A stretch of 64,000 nucleotides of DNA, taken from the NCBI GenBank assembly GCA_032173965.1, contig CM063298.1, forward strand, positions 7,175,001 to 7,239,000, written 5' to 3'. A model generated the notes under the pieces. It searched no databases, had not been told where the DNA came from, and worked only from the letters and a program-made list of their open reading frames with translations. Shown in pieces: positions 23,361-35,100 of the stretch (position 1 is the stretch's first letter; every line of letters begins with the position of its first letter). This DNA is from Sitta carolinensis. Taxonomy: Eukaryota > Chordata > Aves > Passeriformes > Sittidae. A program made the translations under genes and the position numbers.

Positions 23361-24659
23361 ATGCAAGCTCCTCGTTGTGGTTCTTAATTCCTCTAGAAAT
23401 GTTACATTATGTTGAGGGACACTGTAGAGGCTACTGGGACCCGAGCAGCTGCAGCTGGCGAATGCCTGCTCAAGGTCAGAGAGCCTGGGGCTGTGTAACC
23501 CTGCTCCTGTGCTGGCTGTGCTTGGCTGCAGCCGCTGCCCTGTGCCCGGGGAGGGCAGCGTGACTCAGAGCCTGGAGGTGTCCCTGCATCTGCGTGCAGT
23601 TCCTGTCCGCACAGACACCCCTTCCTTGTTCATCTTCTCCTGCGTGGTCAGAGGTATCATAGCCCAGGGCTCTGCTGCCAGCATCTTCTCCTCTTTGACG
23701 CACACCCCAGTTATCAGATGCTCGAAGTTGGCAGGGCTCTCCTGAGGTGAGGGTCTGACGGCTCCTCCCAAGCTCCGTCCCCTTCCTCTTCCTCCTTCCA
23801 ACAGTGGTTTGGCTCTCACAGTTCTTAAAGTCGAGGCTGGCGGCCCCAGCTGCCCTCAGCATTCTCCCAGACTGTTTTACAGATTAAAGGCAATGGGAAG
23901 GGAGTTTCTAAGAAGAGGCGCAGCCAGGAGAGCTCTGGCCTGACCCACAGGGCTCCTGTTTGTCCTGGAATTAGGTCAAACTCACTCCTGTTGATTTCAA
24001 TCAGTCTCAGCTCCTTATGCCAAGGTGGAATTGTATCGGTGAACTCTACGAGAGCCACTCAGTGAGTTTCACTGGGGCAGAGACTCCTTGATTCAGCACA
24101 AGACAATTACAATTTAATAACCACTGAAGGGAGGGTTGAGAAACTGTGGCTGCCTTGCTCAGCACCATAACATCTGATGATGGCTTTACCCACCCCTGAA
24201 TAGGAGCATGATCCAGACTGATACCACTGCTTCATTTAGGCCTGTGATGCAGATTGTCTGAGCATTGCAAGATGAGAGAACCGAATGTTTAATTGAAAAA
24301 CATCACTTTTGGAAACCTGGGTGAAATACTGTTACTGAACTCTTGTCAGAGGTAATTTCAAGCTTTTGCATGGATGCAGAGTGGGCAGACCTTCACCTGT
24401 CATTGCCCTCTACATAAACAGCTTCCTTGTCCGTCTGCTCTTCCCTGCAGCAGGACACGGGCTGGCGGCTGCGGGGCTGTGCGCCGAGGCTTGTGTTCCT
24501 CTCTCCAGCGAAAGGCTTCGACTTTTTGCAAAGTCTGCCAATTTTCCCAGGCAAGGCTGTGAAAGCTGGGAGTTCCTTCGCGGAGCTGGAGCCGAGAGAC
24601 AGGGCCCTGGAGCCCTGGCTTTCCCCGCCGCCCTTTCCCGGGCCGTCTTTCCCGGCCTT

Positions 24660-24985
24660 TTCCCGGTGCCGGGTGCCCGCGCTCTCCGAGCCGCGCGATG
24701 CCGCTTCCTGATTGGCTGTAGCGAGAGCGCTGCTGAATTATTCATGAGCGCGCTGGCTGAAGGGGAGACGGAGCCGCGGCTCGTCTTCATTTGCATATGA
24801 GGCCCCGCCCCACACGCGGTTTTCTTGGCGTGGCCCCGCCCCGGGGCAGTGCCTCCCCAGGCCCCGCCCGCCGCTCCCCGCCTGGAGGTGCCCGCGGAGC
24901 GAGGCCGCCGCCGCCGCCGCGCAGCTGGGGAGGAGCGGGCGCGGAGCGGAGCGCGGCCGGGGCGGCCCGGCCCCAGCCCCCGCAG
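24660..24985 (+). promoter_or_regulatory. LLGL2: LLGL2 promoter and non-coding exon 1
   Basis: A CpG island opens here. It contains an inverted CCAAT box (GATTGGCT around 24,710), a POU octamer ATTTGCAT at 24,789-24,796, several GC boxes (GGCCCCGCCCC from 24,801, and two more in the next 60 bases) and a (GCC)5 run at 24,904-24,918. No TATA box was seen. A strong donor, CGCAG|gtgagc at 24,985/24,986, marks the end of the first, non-coding exon of LLGL2. The transcription start, likely in the last 150 bases, cannot be fixed. Confidence 0.7.
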
Positions 24986-27900
24986 GTGAGCACCGCTCGC
25001 TGGGGCCGCGCGGGGAGGCGGGAGGGGCTCCGGGGAGGGGGCTCGGCGAGGGGTCCGGCCGGCGCGGCCCCGGCTGAGCTCGCCGGGGCGGCCCCCGCCA
25101 TGTCCTCCCGTGCTGGGCTGCGCGGCGGGGCCGGCAGGTGCTCTCCGGTGCCCCCGCCCCCGTGGGGCTTCACTTCGCCGCTGCCCGGGCCGGCCGTGTC
25201 GGGGCTGCCCACACCTGAAGCCCAGTCGCACCCGGGGTCTCCGGCTGTGTCTGCCCGTGGAACTCGCAGCCGCGGCGCTGAGGGCTACTGTGGTTTTCTT
25301 TGCTGTGTCTGTCCCGGCCGGAGCGCGCAGCCCCGCGGTAGCTCCGCATGCCGGCATTCCCCGGGGGCGGTGGTGGCAGTGGCCGCTCCGGGACTTCCTG
25401 CCCGGCCCTCCAGCGGGTCCAGGGCGGGGCCGCTCCCGGCGCACGGAGCCTCCGCGGGGGCTGCGGGGGCCGCTCCCGCCCCTCTGCGCTGGGGATGCCC
25501 CTGCCCGGCCCCGCAGGTCTCCGGGGCTGCCGCCGGCTCCAAGCTGGGCGTCTTGGAGAAAACAAGAACTGCAGTGACTCTTACTCCCTCGGGATATTCT
25601 GTTAGAATTTTCTTTCTCTTTTTTCCCCTATGCCCGTGTTAAATGTATTTTGTCACTATTAGTGGATTTGCTTTCTCCTGCCCAAAGTTGTGAGAACTTG
25701 CTGGATGAAGGAGCACATTACTTCCAGCAGGCAGCAAACAGGTGTAATAAAACGGTGTGAAGCAAGTTGTTCAGCCTTTGTCTCAGGTTGCCCTTCATTG
25801 TGCCATGGGAACAGGCTGTCGCTGGGATCTTCCCTCCCTGGGCTGAGGCTTAACCTTGGCGTTGGAGAAAGCTTTGCGTTTGTGTTTAGCGTTGTCGATG
25901 GCGTAGAGCAGTTGAATCAGACTCCCGGATCTGTGTTTGTGCAGCCAATGGCACAAAGCCTTGTGCTGGTGTGGAAATAGTTACAGGTCAGGGGGACAGC
26001 TCCACTGAGATGGTAGAAGTCCGCTGTCACGTCTTCCTTGATGGGGAATGCTGCTCTTTGTAGTCATCTGAGAGCACTTCAGTCAACTGGAATATCTGGC
26101 TTTACCAAGTCCCAGCTGGAGCTGTGTGCTCAGAGCAGCTGCCTGGTGATCTTAGGTTTGATTGGGGAAGCTGGTGCTTCTGCCAAGTGCAATGCAAAGT
26201 GCTGGTACGTCCCAAGGCTCCCCGTGCATTCTGGCACGTTCCTTGTAGGGATAGACTGGCCCAAGGAGGAGATGAGGATGATCTGTGCCAGTAGTGAGCA
26301 GTCTCTAATCCTGCTGAATGCTGCTTGTAGCCTGTCAAGGAGCTCTATATAGTTCATGGTATTGGAAAGGGAGAGAGGAGTTCTCAAACATCTTCATGGG
26401 ATGGTGCTGAATAACAACATCTTTTATTTGGTTTTGAACAAATTGTATCTGCTATTACAGCTGACCAAAGAAAAGTACTGGAGGAGTTAAACCAGTTGAG
26501 AGCCCTTTATCTTCCAGTGGCCTTCTGGTATGGTAACATAATTATTCCTGGGAATTGCTTATGGAAGAGGTGTGTCTTTTCTTGGCTGACACAGAGGCTT
26601 GAGAAATGTCAAAGAGCAAGGGAGTTTTTAAACGTATGTCTTGTAGTTAATACATGGCAATAAGACTATGTGATACTGCTAATACCATCATCTTTCTTTG
26701 AAATAGCAAAGGAGGCACTGGTTTGGTTTCTGTGCAGAAATTGTATGGAAACTCCATTTCTCATATAAACGTTTCTCATAGCTTGATCTTTGTGTTTCTT
26801 TATGAAGAAAATGCTTTTGTGGTTTGCTTCATCGACCCACTGTGTGTAAAGTGCTGTTCCAAAGTTACAAGCCGCTTTTCTGTTTGATTCACACTTCTTA
26901 GCAAAGCTTACAAAGGGTTTTGCATCATGGGCAATAATGTTTTTCAGTGCAAAGACTTTGTTCTGCTGTAGCGTTTTGAAACTTTGTGTTGTCATGCCCC
27001 CATGACAAGGAGAACACAATAGGAGTCATAATGACACACAAGGTTTGCACAATTCCCAAATTCGTTGCAGGTGGGCGGTTCCTGGTAACTCCAGGCACAA
27101 GGCTGTTGGAAGTACGTGAACTTGCCTCAGCTGTGTGATTAGTTCTCAATTATTTTTAAAGAGTTCTTGGAGAATCGATGTCTGATATTTTATTTAATAT
27201 TTGTGATTTGGGAGGGCAGCCACCTGCACGTAGTGTTGCCACAGTCTGTTCAGTTGTTCATTTCACTCTCTCCAGGTTCACTGAAATAAATTCTTTTTAG
27301 AGGATCTTTTGGTTTTCCTCTCTGACTACTGTATGCAAGGTGCACCTGAACACTCCTGTTCATGAAACTGCAAGTGCTGGGGGGTAGCAGTGGTGCAGCA
27401 GTTGTGTAAGGGAGATCTCTGCATGGTCTTAGTAAACTGAGAATTAATGTTAGAGCATCTTCCTTCTCCTGGGAAAAGGAGGTGGTCTCTCTGTGTACTG
27501 CAATTGCTTCTTCCCTTGCTTTAGCTGTTCTGCTTGGCTTGTGCTTTCTTCTTGAGTTGCCTTGAGTTGTTGACACACTGCCTTGAGAGTGTGTCACAGC
27601 CAAGCAGGGTGGTAGAGATGAGCAGTTAAAGGATAGCTAAGGCTTGTTTCATTCATTTCATGCTAAAATTGTTCTTAAACTTGTCCTTTCACAGTGAGTC
27701 ATGGCACCTGTAATCAATAAATGTGATAAATGTTGTATTTAAGTAGTACTTTGCTCAGTTCTGTTGGTGTGAGATCACTGGTGCTCAGGAAGAGCTTTTT
27801 GCTGTGAAGCTGACCCAGCCTCTGTTCTCTTGCTGTTGACTGTGTTGGTAACAGCAACAAGGCAAACACCTGGGTGCAGGAGAGAGCCTGGTTCAGACAA

Positions 27901-30900
27901 TGCCAAGGTAGTGGCGGTTTGTTACAGCAGCACCAACCACCTGGAGTTCAAACAAAGCTGCTTGATAAGGCCTCTTTTATTTTAGCAGGGTTGATAAAGT
28001 GTTATCAGCTACATAGGTAGAAGTTCTCCCTTTAAGGACCTGTAAGCAGGAAGGAGTGCTGAGGAAGGAATGAGAAGGAGACCTAAATCAAGGCAGTATT
28101 TAGGAGTTCTTGAGATACTTGCTGGCATTTTGAAAAGAGGGCTGTTGGACTGTATCCCACTGAAAACCTCTTCAAGTTGAGTAAAGGTTGTGCCAAGGAA
28201 TCACACAGATGCAACTCTGCTGCGTGAGCAAAATAAACTCATTATGGGTATGTTTTTGTTGTGGGGTTCACTTGAGACTGCATCCACACTTAATCCTGTT
28301 TGCGTAGTAAAAGCTGACCTGGGCTTCCTTTTTCTTGCAAGACTGGATTAACTTGTGTGATTGGGACTTAAAACATTTTGGCTGGAAATTCCACTCTCAT
28401 GGGAGGACATAAGGAAAATTGCAACAAATTTCTGCACAGGGTAGTTCCCTGCCAGCCTGTGCCAAGCTGATGGAGAAAATGATGGAGAATGTCTCAGCAA
28501 GGTGTGCAAAGGCACCAGGATACATTGCTGTGTGCAGAAGCAAGGAAGCCAAAGGAAAACGTGGAGCTCTGGATTGGTGACAATCAGCAGTGAGGAACAA
28601 TTAATGCTGCTCCTGGGAAGGACCATTTTTCCTTCTATTGAATATGGGTTCACATGCCACTTCTCACAGCATCTGAAATGAATGGAGCTGAGCAAGGAAG
28701 ACAGAATGAAATCTGGTTGTGATATTAAACTGCTCCTTAGTCTCTGATTGGAAACAGGATGTCTTGCCACTTTCATTGCCTTTCGGTATGAATAGTGAGG
28801 AGATTTTGCTTTGTGTCTGGATCTAATCCAATGAGGTGAAAAAAGGGCCGTTTCTGAGCATTCAGGTAAGGAAGCAGCAGGAGTTTGATGTTCAGGGCAC
28901 TCTGAGCTCTGCTGTCAAGGGTCCGTGTCCTGACTACCAGCAAAACTTGGGTTGGCTCAGCCTTGGGCTACTGTTGCCTCTAAACAGCTGCCTTCAATGC
29001 ATCTTAAAAGAAGAGAATGTGCCACATAGTTTTTGGTAAAAGACTTGTCTTTGAAAGCCTAAAGAATTGTTTCCCTGGAAAATAAGAACATTAGATACAT
29101 GCAGACTTGGCATAGCTTCAGAGGCTACTGGAGAATTCCTCTCTGGCTACTGGTAGCCACAACTGTTACCAGATGGTTGTAAATGCTGACTGGCAGACAA
29201 CTGCAGAGCACATGGGCCTGGAGTTTTATGTAAGACTCCAAAGGTGTGTGGGAGAGAAATTGGCCTGCTAAAATGTTAATGTGCATCTGGAAGATAAGAT
29301 TATACAGATTGTGGAATCTATTTCCAGAATTGTTAGAGATACTTGCTTATTGTACTAAAACCAAAATTCTTCTCTGATAAGAGCCTTACAAACTTGTGAT
29401 AATAACTGCTTGGACAACCTGTGCTGCAGTGGAAGTATTCCTTCTTTGCTTTTGTTCAAAACTGCTTGTCCTCTCATCCTCTCCCATACCGTGACACTCA
29501 AAGGTTCTTTGGTCAGAAAGAAACTCTGATATCAGTGTATGAGAGGTTTTTCCTGTAGCTTGCCTTCTCTGATCCTCTTAGCCTTTCAGGGTGATTATTC
29601 TTCAAGTGAGTTACTGCTCAGTTCAGAACTACTACACTTCTCAGCCTGTTGAACAAGTTGTTGTAGGCTGGAGTGTGAATGTTGGGGCTCTTGCATAAGC
29701 AGGCTCAAACAGCACGCTTCAGGATGCCATTAATATCTCAGGATAAAACATTTTAGCGAGTTTTTAAATGTAAAGTTGCGTCTCTCTCAAATCAAGCCCC
29801 CTCTTCTTTTCTTCTAACACTGAGTTTGTCTCTGCTGGCACAGCTGAGGTCTTTTGTTCTAAAGTGGGAAGGGTAATTAGTAAAGTTTCTCTGTGGGTTT
29901 GCCTCGTTTAACAGGTCCAGGATATTGATTGACAGTGGGAAAGGGTGCGTCTCCTTGGCACTTTCCTTTCCTTGTCTGGCTAAGGGCAAGTTGTGTGTTA
30001 TACATGGTCGTGATACACTCTCCTTTCATTGCACAGCACCTTGTCACTGCTCTGTAACTTTTGCTAACTTGAAGTGAATGTACCTTCCAGAAAATATGTC
30101 ATTCTCTCAGGGATGTCTAATAAAAGACTTATGTTCTGACAGTATTTTTGAAATTTCAGTTGAGGTGCAAAATCATTGTAGAAGGATTTATTTTCCAAAT
30201 AAACTACACTTTCATTCTTCTTCTTTTTTCTGAGGTCCTCATACATTTGTTTCTATGCACATTCTTCATCTCTGCATGTGCTGGTGGCCCACAGACACAG
30301 GCATCTGTAGCTGCCCTGCTCAGAGCCAGTTTTTCTGTGCTGATTGGTGCTCCCAGTGATTCTAGGTGACATATTCCAGTCACCTAGATCCTAGTAATTG
30401 TAGGGACTAAGAGGCTCGGGTGATCGATCCTCTGAACCAGGGCTGCATTGCAGGCCTTTGGTGAACTCAGGGCAGTGTGCTGCACAGGTGGCTGGAGATG
30501 TTGGAGTGTGAGCAGGAAAGGTAAAAGGGCAGTAGTGCAACAAAGAGGTACAAGTTCAAGCTCAGGGAGTTTCTAAAGAGAGTTCTCAAAATATGCCTGT
30601 GGAGCATCCTGTTTATCACACCATTTCCTTCTTTTGGACCTTCACAGCTGGTGCAAGGCCTTGCTAGGAACTCTTTGAAAAACAGCTCAAGCCCGTCAGG
30701 AGTGGCTGCTTTAGGTCATTGCCCAAAGGCCATTGTTGCTGGCCGGAGCACAGAAGCAGCCACCCTGCTTCCAGCTGTTCCCGTCTTTCCCAGGTGTGCA
30801 AGCTCCTCCCCTCAGTCACTCACCTCCAGCCCCACTCTCTGAAGGGTTCAAGGTTCTCTCTTCACTTGCAAGTTCCTCTGGGGCTCCTGCTCCCTCTCTT

Positions 30901-32007
30901 TCTCAGGCAGCGTCAGCCCCTGCTCCCCACCTTGCTGTAGGTGTGTATGAACCTCTTCTTACCATGTATAATACCCATGATATTCTGATCCTTTATTGCA
31001 CCTCAGAAGTTCTGGCTCCCACTGCATATGTGTGTCATGTACAGAGTAGCTGGTAAATTGCTCCCTGTCCAGCAAATTAAAATAAAATACTGAGTGAAAT
31101 GTCTGTAAACTGCAGCCTGTGAGAGCTGGCCGGGGCAGGCAGGAGCACTAACACCAGGGTAAGTTGTCAGGATGTGAATTCAAGCCTTTGCTCTGGAGTT
31201 GTCACTTAGTACCCCTGCAGAGGGGAGATGTGACATTCTCTGAGCTGGAGCAGTAGAGCTGAAGCCTGGGATTCCCAGTGAGAATCCCAATGGGATTCCT
31301 GGACTCCCCGAGTGATTGCTGCCTTTCGACCAGCTCTGGTTTACCCTGCTCGGGTGCTCTGTCTGTGAGAGCCCAGGCACTGGGACACGCTGCTTTGTGC
31401 TTCGGCTGCGCAGTGCATTGCAGGTGCGAAATTCCCTTTCCCTACCCCCACCTCGAGCAGGGAGTTCAGCTTGATATTTTACAAAAGCAAGTTAATAATT
31501 AATGCAGCTCCCCTGCAGGCAGCACAGCGCCCTTTCTGCCGTGCCCATGGAGAGACATGAAAATGAAAAACATGGGATTCTTTCTCTCTTCGGCTCAATA
31601 GCTGGAGGGTTACCTGGGGTGAAAACTGATGCTAGTCAATAATGCCTGAGCCTGGGAGTTGGCCTTTAGGTTGGGTTTGTCTGAATGTTTATGCAAATGT
31701 TGCAGTTTTGCCTTTTCTTTGGATAAGGTCAACTCAAGGGATCACAAAATGGCCAAGTGCAAAACCCTTTTTAGAATCCTCTTGTTTAATCTGTACTAGT
31801 TTGCTTTATCTGTGTGAAAATGGAATTGTGAAGTGCTGCACCAGACAGCTGTGCTAGACTGGTATCAGGTTTTAGTCACTCGATAGTGATGTCTCAGTCT
31901 GCTCTGGCTGATTGTTACCTGCAAAACCAGAATAAATAACCTACTTCTGCCTGCTTTCTGCTCGGGCTGCTTTTGTTTATATAGCCTTTTCTTTTCTATG
32001 TTGTTAG
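24986..32007 (+). other. LLGL2: LLGL2 intron 1
   Basis: About 7 kb. The CpG-rich beginning tails off by 25.6 kb. I see no protein-coding exon, RNA gene or clear transposon in it. Alternative first exons are possible but not visible. Confidence 0.6.
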
Positions 32008-32115
32008 GATTTTTGTTGCCAAGATACTACAGCAAGGAAGATGAGAAGGTTCTTAAGACCCGGACATGATCCAGTGCGAGAGAGGCTCAAACGTGACCTT
32101 TTCCAGTTCAACAAG
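32008..32115 (+). CDS. LLGL2: LLGL2 exon 2, start codon (CDS from 32,041)
   Basis: Acceptor gttgttag, 33 non-coding bases, then ATG in a good context (AGGAAGATGA, purine at -3) and 25 codons ending QFNK before gtacgg. The N-terminus agrees with mammalian LLGL2. Confidence 0.96.
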
Positions 32116-35100
32116 GTACGGGGCTTTCCTCAGACTGCAAGGCAAATCTGTCCTGAGCCACTGCATCCTGCAAAAGGAGGCATAAACTACTTGAGTGTGG
32201 GTGGAAAAGTTAAATTTAGGAGAGGTGCTGGTTTGTGCTCTTTTTCAGTTCTGTCCCTTTCTCCCCTGATGTGCCTGAGTAGTTTCCTGTAAGCTCCTGG
32301 GCGTGTTCTCAATTCTGTCTCTCCTTTTTTTAAGAGGAAAGATACTGTGATGCTGTTGAGTGGAACTTGCTGAAAAAAGAGATCTTCACAGCAGCTTTTC
32401 TATCCTCTGAGTGGTCTGTCACTCGTCCTGCTATGTGCTGGGACTATTTCTGTTATAGGTAGTCCTTGTTAGGAAAATAAACATTTTTCTAAAGGTATAC
32501 ATAAGCCACAGCTTGTGATGCAGCTAAAGCCAGAGTTCTTTGTCCCTGATTATACGTTGGATTTACAAGTGTACCCCTGCTTTTAAATGTGCATTTAAAA
32601 GGCTGTGCTAGCACCTAGGCAGCACAATGGCCATTTACAATGAATTTACTATTATCTTAGTCTGAATCTGTTTTTAGGGTTTTTTTTCTTCCCTCTGTAA
32701 AGAAGAAATGGCAACGGCTGTGTTATCTATCCAGCACTGGGCATTTTTCTTTTGAGCTCTGGCCAGCAGCATAATGCTTTTTATCTTTGAAAATGCCTAG
32801 TATTAAATTATGGCTAGGCTAATGGCTACTTATACTTTCTTTGGGGAGCAGAAATATATTTGTAGGTTTTGTGTTTCCAAGGTTTAAATGGAATTTTGCT
32901 GAAAAGTATAATGGATAAATGAAATCAGCATAGGAAATAACCTCCTTGATTCATTAGAATTGTAGTGTAGATGGGTAATTGAGGTGGAACTGTGGATGTT
33001 TGAGATAAATGATTTAATGTAATTGGTACTAAGCGACACCAATTCCATGCATACCTCCCTGCCGTTGGGGAGACAAAGGAACTCGAGTGCTTCGGGTCTG
33101 TTTTCTGCCTGCTACTACCAGGAAATCCTAGTGCAGATGCAGTAGAAAAATCAGTGAATGCAGACCAGGTTTGAGTTGTTTGCGTCTGGCTAAATGCAAT
33201 GTCAACTTCAGAAAGGACATCCCAGGGATGGGGCAGAGTTGCTTATAAGCATTTAAAATTATGTATACCTTGGAAAACCTTTGCTGGTTTAGGGATGGCT
33301 CTTCCTTGAATATGCCTTTCTCTTATGAGAATGTTTGGCTAAGCTTTACCTGCCAGAGACGCATTAATTTGGATAATGCAAAACAGGGTTAAAGAGCTAG
33401 CTTTTGCAGCAGAGGGAAACTTCCAAATATATTAGAAGCTGACATCAGGATTTGTGACTCTATTTGATTCAGTCCTGAAGGTAAATATGACATCTTGTTT
33501 CTAGGGAGACAACTACTTTGGACACTTCCTAATGGCTTACTCTCATTATCAGCTTGGTAATTAAAGGCCTTGTAAAATGCTTTTGCACCTTTAAGCCACA
33601 GTAACTTGTTATTTTCTAATAACAATCAGAAGGGAAGGAACATTATACCAGAATCTTTTACATTTTACTTTTCTCTTGCATAAAAGTGGGGAGGTTTTTT
33701 TCCCCAAGTAGTCCTGTGTCTCCCATTCCAGTATTTCCAGAGATAATGGGTAATTTGAAAGTTTCTACCCTTTCATCCAATAAACATCTACTCAGAGCTA
33801 GATAGACTGAGAAAATTTGGGAAAGTCAGACCTTAATTCTGAGCTGTTGAAGGTTGTGGCTTCAAGGAGCCAAGAATCATAGTGCTTAGTGTGCCAAGGC
33901 TGTCCTGGTCTAATGTGCTATTAGAGCAAGCACTTTAGTGCTGGTAAGCAGGTTTTTTAACTCTTGTTATTTGAAGTCTTTGAAAGACTTCTGGTTAAGA
34001 ACCTGCTTGGGAAATATTTTGTGGGCCTGTAAAGTTGCTGATCAGAGAAATGCACGGTGGATTTGCACCTCTTCAATGTGTGATTCAGGTCATGACTAAA
34101 GGCAAGGTCTGTATGCTAAAGGTGCTGGGGATTCCTGCCCTCATTTTACACCGAAGTTGAATATAAATGCATGATGCCACACAGATTTAGTGTTAGTGTA
34201 GTGGAATGTATTTGACCACACTGACCTAGAATGGACTTCAATTTAGAAAGTCTATTTAATTGCTGGTGGTGGATTTTTGTTTGTTTGTTTACTCTCTCAG
34301 GTATAAATATTCTGTGATCTTATTGCTTCTCTCTTGCATTTCTGTTTTGTATAAGAAGTCGTCCAGATGGTTTTAAAGGACTGATTGATGACTAGACTAG
34401 CCCTTCAAACTGCCTTCAAAGTTGTGTTTGTTTCAAAAAACACCTTCCTAAATTCTGCTAGTCACTTAACTTTGCGTATCTGTTTCTCTGTATGAGTAAG
34501 AACTTCCCATACTTGTGTGTACCTGTTGCAAGAATCTGTTTTTAGCTCAGTGGATAGAATGAAGGATAAGGTATGTGGACTTGGCAGTCTACTTCTTTGA
34601 GTTTATGCTGTTTTTGGAAGCAGTATTTGGATGCCTTTGGCTCAGTCCAAGCCCTGCAGAAGAGACATGTTCAGGCTGGCATTGTCAGACTAGATGATGG
34701 GTAACATACAGGTGAACCAGCCTGTCTTACAGCTGAACGTTACCCAACTGGGAGCATTGTGTTTAATTTATGGCTTCATTTTTCCCCGTTTTCAGCCTTC
34801 CTGCCCCTTTGCTGATGGGTGTGCTGGAGAGCCTACCTGAAATCTGAATTAGTGTCTAAGCAAAGTGGGGTTAGCATATACAGGCTTCATTGTTTCTTAA
34901 AAAGATGAATAAACAAAGGGACAGGGCTTGTATTGCCTGTGGTTTGGTTTGCCTCTGCTCTGTCATAAAACAATCGAAGAGGAGAAGCAGAGAAGTGAAA
35001 GGAGGAGGGCAGAGCTGAATTTCATGGGCACAGCTTTAGTGTGGGCTGGGAACAACTGTTCAGTTTGGCTACATCTTTCCTGCAGTAAGTATGGCAGACA

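Noticed and set aside
24410..25642. Open frames of 283 and 344 codons over the LLGL2 CpG island
   Set aside because: Composition-driven absence of stops in GC-rich promoter and intron sequence. The strand, lack of motifs and the LLGL2 donor at 24,985 argue against genes.
26666..27019. A 117-codon - strand frame in LLGL2 intron 1, with a lysine-rich translation
   Set aside because: Looks somewhat protein-like but I recognise no parent gene, and there is no poly(A) trace or target-site duplication to support a processed pseudogene.
34670..34705. gtcagactagatgatgggta, similar to a CR1 3' block
   Set aside because: Match too short and without further CR1 sequence on either side.
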